Below, piece after piece: positions 53,328 through 62,600 of a stretch of DNA of 64,000 nt (its first letter is position 1; each line of letters opens with the position of its first letter). Source of the stretch: Temnothorax longispinosus (Eukaryota; Arthropoda; Insecta; Hymenoptera; Formicidae); NCBI RefSeq assembly GCF_030848805.1, contig NC_092361.1, forward strand, positions 16,265,406 through 16,329,405, in the 5' to 3' direction. The position numbers were made by a program, and so were the translations under genes. The notes under the pieces are model-generated. The model ran no database searches and was not told where the DNA came from. It saw only the letters and a list, made by a program, of their open reading frames with translations.

Positions 53328-53370
53328 CTGAAGATGGCTCAAAGTAGAACCGAAACGCGTGCGATTTATA
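53328..53370 (+). other. Hammerhead-core-like motif, possible retroelement end
   Basis: CTGAAGA (53328-53334) followed by ggctcaaagtagaacc, able to form a short imperfect stem-loop, and then GAAA (53352-53355) and cgcg reproduces the order CUGANGA-stem II-GAAA of hammerhead ribozyme cores. A clear NUH cleavage triplet with stem I/III pairing is not evident. Similar CTGAAGATGG...CCGAAACG motifs occur in arthropod retroelement 3' ends (recollection). Alternative: chance or a dead remnant. Confidence 0.3.
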
Positions 53371-54295
53371 ATTTATATTAAATTACTAATTAAAGATTAC
53401 ATAATATAAACTCACACACAACTAACCACGTTTGACTCTCAAAGCCCACTTTTCTTTTTTACAATTCGTTGTATTATCTTTCTTTCATTAATTATAATTT
53501 AATGAAAAAATCCGTATGTTTCACTACATTTGTTTACGGTTTGTTTATTATAATCTGAGGAAAAATTATTTTTAAGTTGTATAATCGTTTATTGTAATCG
53601 CTATTTCTGTAAAGTATATGATATTTTGTGAAATAATTCACTTCTTTAACACACGATCGAACAATTTTTAACAAGTTTTATCGTTGGGTACGTGTATTAA
53701 CGATCTCTCGGTGATGACATTAATATTAAATGTAAAAGAGCTATTAAAATGATTAGCAAATATTACGATGCACTTCAATGTGCCAGGAGATTATTATTTT
53801 TACGTATCTCGATATACAATCGTTTGATGAGTTCCCATTACAACGGTCGATCGCTTGGTCGCGACTTTAATACGCGTTTAACGCGTATATTAGAATATCT
53901 TCATAACAACGTTTTATCGTAATAAAATTCTACCGAGATAACAGAATTCACAAGTTACACGAATCGCACGTTTTTAATTAGGTGCGTTTTCCTGCTATTC
54001 CATTCGTTAAAACAACTTTGTAAAGTGTGCGAGCATTTCGATATTTTCAGTTGTTCAAATATTGTAAATTCTTTCGAGTGAAGTTGAATGTATGTATGTA
54101 CATTATCAGTGATTTCGGGATATCAAGTGTCATTTGATTATACAAAACTTCACAGCACGAAATATCGGTTTTTTGTTTTGTTTTTTAATACAATCGCAGT
54201 GACTGACGTTGTTGATGTCAGAATAATTTCAAGTGCCCAACAATTTTAAAATCTGAAGTTGGCTAATACAGAATAATTAAATCTATCTTTTGCCC

Positions 54296-54441
54296 GTTCT
54301 AGACTGGAGGATGAGCCGACTCTCGGCTCATCCGTCTTCTATAGTGTACGTGACATAAACTATACATAAACTATAGATTTTTACCCGTCTACATCACTCA
54401 CTCGGATGAGCCGAGAGTCGGCTCATCCTCCAGTCTAGAAC
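54296..54441. mobile_element. Foldback element with perfect 39-bp arms, each itself palindromic
   Basis: Arms 54296-54334 and 54403-54441 are perfect inverted copies starting gttctagactggaggatgag. Within each arm gatgagccga-ctc-tcggctcatc is a second perfect palindrome, so each arm can fold alone or with its partner. The 68-bp interior is AT-rich with ctatag at both sides. No target duplication was identified. Perfect arms suggest a recent or gene-converted element. Confidence 0.65.
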
Positions 54442-56179
54442 ACATTTACACTGATGAGAATATTTAAATTTGACTTGGCTCACTTTTTATATATTTTTGT
54501 TTATGATATAGATTTTAGATTAGGAGATCAGATTGAGGATTTAAATTGAATAAAGAGTCGAAGAAGCGTGATATGGATTATGGATATTATAATTGCGGCT
54601 AGGACAGAAAAAGTTTAAAGTTAGTTTGCAAGTGCATGGGCGACAGAAACGCAAATACGTCATTGATTCTAAATATTCGTACCTCTTCGATATTCGGGAC
54701 TTCCCGCTGGAATGTCTAAACGTTTCAGACTGGAATTTACTTGTTAGTGATATTATTGTTATTATTATTTGTTCACTATTCTTGCTGTATCGCATGACTG
54801 ATACGACATGAGTTTATCATTTGGATTTTTTGCGCGCGACTGAAGGCATATGATAATTAGCTTCTTCTATTGTCGCAAAGTTCACGAACGTGGTGCAAGT
54901 TTTTTGTACCCTGCACAATAGTTATATAGAGAACGCTCGATAATAAGCATATTTATATTGTATTCTATTGAATATATTTCTTTTTATTGAAAATGAGAAG
55001 CATTCTTTCTACACTTAAGATTTTTAATTCGACATATATTTTTTTATAGTTTTTAAAGAGCACTACAAATCTGAGAAATTATTTAAAAGTTCTATTGAAT
55101 TCTACTAGATATATTATAAATTAACCGATAACGGTTAATTTTAACGTTATCAAACTTTTGCAATTTGTTTGCAACCTTAAAGTAAAAAAGTCAAAATTTT
55201 TTATTTTTTATTTCGTCTACAAAATTATCACACTATTCATATCAAGGAAAAATTGTATCAGATTTGATGAAAAGCATCTGAAAAATGTTCTCATCAATAT
55301 GAAGTTCGATTATTCGTTAACTTCGAACGATTCTTCACCAGATATATATTTTTTCAAACGTTTGGTATGTATGTACACGTACGTTATTTTTGTTTTTTAA
55401 TATTTTTATCACGTATTTTTGAATACGTTTATTTATATTATACGTGCTTGTTTTTTCCGCGTTAATTACAAGTTTTGTACAAATTAATCTTGTTTTACAT
55501 TTGGATTGTCATTTGTAATATGCAAATCAGTTCATATATTATATAAATTTCAAATTAGCTGTAAAGAAACAAATTATAAGATTAATTATGCAAATAAAAT
55601 ATGAACTAGGAAATTGTGATGTATTTCAATGATTGCGTATATATGTATAGAAAGAATGAGACGACAGATACGAAAATTTTTAACGCTACACTTAAAAAGC
55701 AACTGCGTGAAATTTGCCAGAATCGGACGAAACTGTATAGTTTGGTCCCGTGCTATTTTTTTCAAAGAAAAGTCTTCGCTATGTGCCAATCTTCTTTTAT
55801 CGATAAACGAGATTAACGAAGAAAACGATGACATGACGACGACGAACGATCCAGATTGAAAGTGGCTGAAGTTTATCTTATAAAAGTGAATTATCGCGCA
55901 ATTCCAAAGGCAATAAATACAAGTGACGTCAGTATTCCTAATAGAATATCAATCTAATGAGATACTCAGGATACTCTTCTAAGAATAGAAAAGGAAATAT
56001 TTTTTTCTTCTAATTAAAGCAGATCTAACTTATATAACAGTACTTTTTCACCGCGTGCCCCGTTAAATATAAAATAGAATCTCGAGGAGGAAGTGACGAA
56101 TGTATTTCGTGGCGACTCATCGACCCAAGTATTAGCCGTTCCCTGGACGATGACTAAGCCCAGTTTTTTCGTCTTTCAG

Positions 56180-56742
56180 AAGTTCAGAGGATCATGGATC
56201 CGGCGGCGGTAGCGGGGGAGGAGGCGGCGGAACAGGCGGCGTTTCCGGCGGCGGCAGCGGTAGCGGGAGCACCGGTGCCGGGGTCGGTGGCAGCGGCGGT
56301 GGCGGCGAGCGAGGAGACAGGGGAGGCGAGAATTTCGACTCACGTGGTTCCCACGGCAGCTTCTACGGTAGCGAGAGGAGCAACCGAGTGGTTGGCGCCG
56401 GGAGCGGCGGCGTCGTCAGCGGCGGTGGCAGCGGCGGCGGCGTCGGCGGCGTCGGCGGTCATTCGGCGGATCCATCGACGGGCGATCCTGGGGGCTACAT
56501 ATCCCGCAGCCGTCCACCACCTGCAAGCTCTTATCACGTGACATCGAGCAGGGCGAGGGATCGGCTATACCCGAGGACCGGCCCGTACGTCTCCGGGCCG
56601 CCGCCCCCGCCCCACTTAGACCGTCATCGTGGAAGTTTGCCGCCGTCGTCCTGGTCGGCGTACGAGCCGACGAGTTCGAGGTACGGCGGCGCACCGCCGC
56701 CACCCTCGCCCGCCACCAATGACGCTTACCAAGACGAACAAG
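56180..56742 (+). CDS. spen: spen coding exon: Gly/Ser-rich linker between RRM1 and RRM2
   Basis: Second visible spen exon, after a 7.5-kb intron. The acceptor is the AG at 56178-56179 (tctttcag) and the first base completes the Gly codon left open by the previous exon, giving HRFPSHG-SSEDHGSGGG. It ends before GTAATT at 56743 in phase 1. The roughly 187 residues are disordered: a (GSGGG)n-like start, then SRGSHGSFYGSERSNR, a second Gly run, an Arg/Pro/Tyr-rich part, PPPPPH and PPPPSP proline runs, and YQDEQ at the end. No folded domain is visible. The frame was chosen because it alone joins both neighbours and remains open; the rival Ala-rich frame (56194-56541) ends inside the exon. The GGC-repeat composition makes length differences between individuals or assemblies likely. 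Confidence 0.9.
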
Positions 56743-57045
56743 GTAATTCGTCAGTCACTCGGACCCAATGGAAGAATTTTCATCAACGTCATTGCACGCA
56801 ATGCAGCGTGATTTCTATTCGTTGCTCGTTTGAGTATCGAATTAAAATGAGAACTAAATGTCGAAGAAATGTCAAAGGTAGAACCCCCTCGGTTCCGATA
56901 AGTAAAGAATACGGAAGATTAGTTGCTGTAAACGATAAACGTTCATGACGATAAAGCTCGATTTGTATGAAGAAAAGTAACAAATATATGTTCCTTTCTT
57001 ACATTTGTCCGAGTATTCAATTTTTACCAGTCTGTTCTCTTGCAG

Positions 57046-57665
57046 GAGGTGGTGGAGGCGGTGGTAGCGGTAGCACCGGTGCTCTGCGACAGCACAAGAA
57101 ACAGCGCAGAAAATCGCGCAGTGGGAGCAGATCGCCAAGTGGTAGTAGTCGTTCCGGAAGTACCAGCAGCAGTCGAAGCGATAGCTCGGGCGGCAGCTCT
57201 TCCGGGGGCAGCACGTCGCCCGGTAGCTCGCCGCATCGCACGAGCAACGTAGCCGTCACGGAGGATCGCAGGCCGTTGGCCATCTGCGTCAGGAATCTGC
57301 CCTCCCGCAGCAGCGATACTTCCCTCAAGGATGGCCTTTTCCACGAGTACAAGAAGCACGGCAAGGTGACGTGGGTGAAGGTCGTCGGTACAGCCAACGA
57401 CAGATATGCCCTAGTCTGTTTTAAGAAACCCGAAGACGTGGAGAAAGCTCTCGAGGTTTCGCAAGACAAGCATTTCTTTGGATGCAAAATTGAAGTGGCC
57501 CCTTACCAAGGATACGATGTGGAGGACAACGAGTTCAGGCCGTACGAAGCGGAACTCGATGAGTACCATCCGAAAGCAACAAGAACATTGTTCATCGGGA
57601 ACCTCGAGAAGGACGTTACCGCGTCCGAGCTCAGGAAGCATTTTGAACAGTTTGGCGAAATAATA
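57046..57665 (+). CDS. spen: spen coding exon: RS-like tract, RRM2 and start of RRM3
   Basis: The acceptor cttgcag at 57039-57045 and the GTGAGT donor at 57666 bound 206 codons plus the split Gly codon; the exon ends in phase 0. It opens with a Gly run and ALRQHKKQRRKSRSGSRSPS, a basic Ser/Arg tract that could act as a nuclear localisation signal. RRM2 follows: RNP2 ICVRNL at 57282-57299 and RNP1 RYALVCFK at 57402-57425. The linker FRPYEAELDEYHPKATR is short, and RRM3 begins with RNP2 LFIGNL at 57588-57605, ending at HFEQFGEII. The intron therefore cuts RRM3 between alpha1 and beta2. In the family RRM2-4 form the RNA-binding platform (for example on SRA and Xist RNA in vertebrates); that role here is inferred from homology. 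The 156-residue frame on the opposite strand is a shadow. Confidence 0.96.
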
Positions 57666-57838
57666 GTGAGTTGAAATTCGTTTGGAAATCGGAACAATTA
57701 ATTTACCAATAAACATTGAATAAAAAGAAAAGTAAAATCATCTGAATAAAACTTCGAAATGACAAGGCCAAATGAAAATAATATCTAAAACCTGATAAAT
57801 ATTAAGATAAATTAATTAAGTCTCATATTTGCTTGCAG

Positions 57839-58019
57839 GAAATTGATATTAAGAAACAAGGCGCCGTGTCGAGTTATGCTTTCTGTCAATATTCGGATAT
57901 CGGTAGTGTTGTTAAAGCGATGAGGTCGATGGATGGTGAACATCTGGGTGCGAATCGAATTAAACTCGGATTTGGGAAGTCGATGCCCACATCCTGCGTT
58001 TGGGTTGATGGTATCGGAG
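57839..58019 (+). CDS. spen: spen coding exon: rest of RRM3, start of RRM4
   Basis: A short exon of 60 codons plus one base, between the acceptor ttgcttgcag (57829-57838) and a GTGAGC donor at 58020. It begins in phase 0 with EIDIKKQG, which completes beta2 of RRM3, and carries RNP1 SYAFCQY at 57872-57892 and the typical end AMRSMDGEHLGANRIKLGFG. After KSMPTSC comes RNP2 of RRM4, VWVDGI, at 57998-58015. There is thus almost no linker between RRM3 and RRM4, as in other Spen proteins. The flanking introns are compact (173 and 243 bp). A longer reading frame continues past the donor, but its sequence is AT-rich and unlike any RRM, so I end the exon at the splice site. Confidence 0.96.
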
Positions 58020-58262
58020 GTGAGCATTTTATATATACCTTATTACATATATTTAACATCTTCAATTATACTAGTAAGATACTCTCTTTTATAAGGACAC
58101 AGTTATCAAAATATAATAACGATACATTAGTAGTTTTATTTCATTAAAAGTTGCACCAGATAGTATTAAAATTTGCAAAAGCGAGATATTAAAAAAGAAA
58201 GACTCGGCACAATACTAACATTGTCTCAAATCATGGCATTAATTATATCTTTCTTTTTTTAG

Positions 58263-58554
58263 ATTGCATGTCTGAGAAATACTTAAACATGCAGTTCCAT
58301 CAATTTGGGCCGATAACTCAGGTAGTGGTAGATCGTGAGCGTGGCCAAGCTCTGGTCTTTTTTGATCAAATAAGTTGCGCTCAAACTGCCGTAAAAGAGA
58401 TGCGAGGAGTAGCACTTCGTGGACGCCGTTTACAGGTCGATTTTGCCTCGAGGGAATGCCAAGAGACGTTTTACGAACATCTCGAGCGTCAAGGAAATAC
58501 TAGTGAAAAGCCTTGGGACTCGAGGCCTTCGCCAGCGTCGTCATTTGACGTGAC
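58263..58554 (+). CDS. spen: spen coding exon: RRM4
   Basis: The acceptor is preceded by a textbook pyrimidine tract (tctttctttttttag); the donor is GTATGT at 58555, phase 2. The first two bases complete an Asp codon, giving VWVDGIG-DCMSEKYL across the junction. The exon supplies alpha1 (LNMQFHQFGPITQVVVDRE), RNP1 GQALVFFD at 58343-58366, and the end of RRM4, MRGVALRGRRLQVDFASREC. The phrase LQVDFASRECQ is shared with Drosophila Spen as I remember it. Downstream, FYEHLERQGNTSEKPWDSRPSPASSFDVT leaves the folded domain. The extra in-frame codons beyond 58554 are intron. Confidence 0.96.
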
Positions 58555-58814
58555 GTATGTGTACTTTTTTTATGAATTGATTTTTTTATAGCTAAAAAAT
58601 ATATCTATCGATAAAACATGAAATAAGAAATTGTTTAATGTGTACATTTAATAATCTTTATTCGAAACAATTTCTAATTTTAGCTTTGTTAGATTATTGA
58701 TAGATTTATTAACATAAGACGCATGCTTATATATATATATCATATATATAAGTTCACGAGTCACAATCAAGAACTTAAAATGGGTGCATTCATGATTTGA
58801 AGGATTCCTTCTAG

Positions 58815-59540
58815 GCGGGAGCGTAGTAGCTTCGACTCGACAGTGACGGTGTCGAGTTCAACCAACAGATTCACTCGTTACGATACGCCCCCGCGATCGA
58901 GAACGGCGAATTACTCGCGGACTTCCGGAGGCAGTACGCCGGGCGCGAGTCCAGCCCATCCGACGGCGATGTCACGAAGTAGCAGACGATCCTATCAGGA
59001 TTCTTACTACGACGCTGATTACAGTGAACCGACATCGCGACGGTTTCGCAGCTACGACGAGTTTAGTCAAGGTAGCGGTGCAAGTCACGACGATTATCAG
59101 AGCAGTGTTCTCAGCGACGGCAAACTCAACGACGACGATTGCCCGCCACCGTCACGGCGTCACACGGTGCAAAGCGTCGTTACGAGCGTCGACCCACCTG
59201 CGCCACCGCCACCATTATTACCTCCACCTGACATTCGACACCTCCAAAAGGAACGCGTCCATTTGCTGGAGCAACTCGAGGAATGTCACAGTAGCGGCGA
59301 CGAAGTCGGTTTCGTGCCGAAGAAACGCGCGAAACTCGACAGCTCATCGACAACAATACTTTGTGAAGACGAGGAGCCGGAAATCTCGTCGTTACTCGTT
59401 ACCTCGCACTCTAGTAGAAAAGGCATAGACTTTAGACGCGTCAGTGATAGTAAAGTAGTGATGCATCATAGCACAAGGAGAGGTAGTTGCGAGGGCAGGG
59501 GTCCTGGACCTTGTAAACGTCGTCGGGATGCCACTAGCAG
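58815..59540 (+). CDS. spen: spen coding exon: Ser/Arg/Pro-rich region after the RRMs
   Basis: Bounded by the acceptor ccttctag (58807-58814) and the donor GTGAGT at 59541. The first base closes a Thr codon (DVT-RERSSFDST) and the last two bases open an Arg codon, so phases fit on both sides. The 242 residues are mostly disordered: Ser/Thr-rich start, SRSSRRSYQDSYYDADYSEP, a Pro run (PAPPPPLLPPPDIRHLQKERVHLLEQLEE) that looks like a short amphipathic helix, then FVPKKRAKLDSSS, a good monopartite nuclear localisation signal candidate, and an Arg-rich end (CKRRRDATSR). The HLQKERVHLLEQLEECHSSGDE stretch is the most protein-like part and may be a binding motif. Parallel frames inside the exon are shadows. 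Confidence 0.94.
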
Positions 59541-59617
59541 GTGAGTTACGATTTTAAAAAAGTATAGAAAAGGAGCATTTAAGAATTATCAAGACTAAAA
59601 TAACATTATTTTTATAG

Positions 59618-62600
59618 GCATCACGAACATCACGATGGATCTCGACCAGGTACTCCTCTCGTTGACGAGCGACCGGAGAATTTGGTACCTAGCGAGCCAA
59701 GACGATTTAGAGAAAGGAGTCACGAAGGTCCATTGTCGTTGCCTCTACCAAGGTTTGCGGCACAAATGTTGAACAACAACAATAATACAAGCAGTAGTAA
59801 TAACAACAATGGCAACAGCACTCGATCGAGCAGTGCTAGTCTCGCCAAAGTTGCTAGTCCGCCATGTGCCAGCTTGTCTACTGCGCCCAGTCCTCGTGCC
59901 GCTCCGCAACCACCGGCTTCGCCGCCTCCCAGACATGCCAGCTCGAGCCCAACCAGTTCCGACAGCGAGACAGCGCCGCAGTCTCCCACTCTGGAGGAGA
60001 GGATACGCTCTCTGGATGAAAAGTACGAAAAATGGTCTGGCTCGAGAGCATTGAGTGCTGCTGGCGGTGATGCACTGGCAAAGCTCGATGCCAGCGCTTC
60101 AGAAAGATTTCGATTTCGGCATAAACTGCTCGATATGGATCTTCATGAGGTGCAACCTTCCGACATCGTGAAATCGGTTCTCGCGAAAAGAAGCGTGTTC
60201 GACGAGGACTCGAAGCGATTGGAGAACTTTAGTGAAAAGTACGAACCGCGGGAATTTACTGGTGTTATTGGTGTTAGTTCTATGATCGGGAGTACCGCTG
60301 GTCTCACCACTAGTGGTAGCTGTACCAGCAAAGTTTGTCTGCAGTATCCGTTTCCTAGTCATCCGCCGGTACAGCCGACCAGCGGTACTTCGGTCAGTCA
60401 AATCGGCATTAATACGTCATTGTCCGTGAGTTTGACCGCGACGACGACCTCGATGGTCTCGTCGATGTTGAAGACCGATCCGCGGATTGTGCAACATAAC
60501 TGTATACATCCAACGCCAGCGACGCCGATTACACCTGGTACTTCTATTAAGACAGTTAGTCCTGAATTACCACCATCGGTTTCTCTACCGATCGGTCTCG
60601 TTAGTGGAACGGCAGCCAATAGTGGCAACGTTAGTGGTTTAGCGTCAGCCAGTAGTCTTCTAAGCAGCAGTGGTAGCATAGGTAGTATTCACACCCTCGG
60701 AGCCTCGACACATCGAGGATTGAGCATCTCCGCGACTACCGCGTCGCCCACGGTGACTGCGGCGTCGACCGATGCCTTCTCGACTGCAATAACAACAGCG
60801 GTACCTGTTGCGACAACCCCGTCAACGGTAGCAGCAACAACGACGATGTCCGTAACAGGCGCGATATCTTCCATGACTACTACCAGTTCGATAGCTCCAC
60901 CGTCTTCCATAACATCCTCATCCAATTCTTCCTCTTCATCGTCATTATCCACATCTTCCACAGATTTGACTCGTTCTCGTTTGAGGAAGGAAACGAGCGG
61001 TAGCAGTCGAGAGAGCAGAGATTCCCGCGACGGAAAGGACAGCAGGGAGTCGAAACATAGTAAGGGAAAAGATTGTCAAAGAAGATCACGGAAGGAAGAA
61101 ACCGACGTTGAAAGAAATCGCAAAGATAGGGATGAAAGAGAAAGTTCAACTGTTATGAATGACATCGGCAACACGGATAATCATAGTAGGGACTTTAAAG
61201 AAAACAAAGAATTAAGGTACGAGCGAAAAGAACGAGAGGAGAAAGAAAGGAGGGACAAAGAAGATCGTGACAGACAAGAGCGAAGGGATAAAGAAGATCG
61301 TGATCGACAAGAGAAAAAAGAAAGAGAGGAACGCGAGAGGCGTGAAAAGGATGAAGAAAGGCGAGAAAGAGAAAGACAAGACAAGGAACGACTAGAAAAA
61401 GATAGAAGAGAACGGGAAGAAAGAGAACGCGAAAGAAAAGAAAGGGAGGAGAATGAGCTTAAAGAAAAAGAGAGACGAGAGAAGGAGCGTCTCGATCGTG
61501 AGAGGAGAGAACGAGAGGAGAAGGAGCGGCAAGAACGGAGAGAACGCGAGGAGCGTGAAAGGAGAGAGCGCGAAGAACGCGAAAGAAAAGAACGGGAAAT
61601 TCGTTTGGAACGTGAAAAACAGGAAAAGGAACGTCTTAAAAGGGAAAAAGAAGAACAAGAAAGAAGAGAGAAAGAAGAACGAGACAGATTAGAGCGAGAA
61701 AGGAGGAGAGAAGAGAAGGAACGTCTCGAACGAGAAAGAAAACGAGAAAGGGAAGAAAAAGAGAGACTAGAACGTGAACGGCGGAAAGAGAAGGAAGAAC
61801 GAGAAAAAATGGAAAAGGAGAAACGCGAAAAAGAGGAACGGGAGAGACTTGAGAAACTTGAGAGGGAAAAACACGAAAGGGAGAAGCGACGGGAACGCGA
61901 AGATCAAGAGAGGAGGGAAAAGGAGAAGGCCGAGCGCGAGAAGAGGAGAGATCGCGAAGAAAAGGACAAAGAGAAGAGAGAACGTGACGATAATAGGCGG
62001 CAGTCGACTGAAAATCATCTACATCCCTCTATAACGCAATCTCAGAGTCAGGTCGCTCCGGCACCGGTGCCGATCAAGCGCAGGTGTTCGTCGCAGGATT
62101 GTCCTACAGACGAGGATGCTAAGCGTGTGAAACTTTCGGATCATCGGCGAGACAGCAAAGATCGGTCTAGACAAAACAGGAGATCCGAAGATCGCAAGCA
62201 TCGTAATGATTCGCATCGTTCTAGTCGAGAAAGTAGGGAGAGTCGCGACAGCAAGGAGAGCGGTAGTGCGACGCAAGATAGCAGGGATGGGACGCATGGC
62301 GAATCGACACGGGAAAACAACTCGAGGGACAGCGGAAGCAAAGAGAAACAGAGGAGCAAGAGAAATCGTTCGGAGAAAGAGTCGAGGGAACGTAGCCCGA
62401 GAGTCTCGCATGAATCCGACAAAGAATTTCTGTCAAGATTGGAACTCACCAAGAGAAACGACTCGAGTCCATCGACTGAGCAATCTTCCGTGGGAACGAA
62501 TCACAGAGACGCGCAACATCATCAACAGCAGCAGTCTACGGTGAATTCTCACAGCGACGTAGACGATGGTCCTCTCTCTACTCACGAAATACAAGTAGCG

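Larger units (their letters stand above)
48695..56179 (+). other. spen: spen intron (7.5 kb) with SINE, foldbacks and a CpG-rich patch
   Basis: Bounded by GTAAGT at 48695 and ttcag at 56175-56179. Mostly AT-rich. It contains a SINE directly after the donor, a tRNA-like relic near 49781, foldbacks at 52610 and 54296, a hammerhead-like motif at 53328 and a CpG-rich patch at about 51240-51930 with a perfect CRE octamer and a GA repeat at about 51506-51527. The open frame at 54593-54811 (72 codons, KKFKVSLQVHGRQKRKYVIDS) looks less random than its surroundings, but I recognise no family and there are no clear splice sites. I see no convincing exon in this intron. Confidence 0.85.

Noticed and set aside
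54593..54811. 72-codon frame with protein-like text
   Set aside because: Lies in an AT-rich intron, no splice sites or family match, and an antisense frame of similar length covers it; noted only within the intron entry.
57017..57487. 156-codon frame on the minus strand over spen RRM2
   Set aside because: Shadow of the spen coding frame.
61392..62018. Phe/Leu/Ser-rich minus-strand frames suggesting membrane proteins
   Set aside because: Complement of the Glu/Arg/Lys codons (GAA, AGA, AAG) of the spen charged helix.
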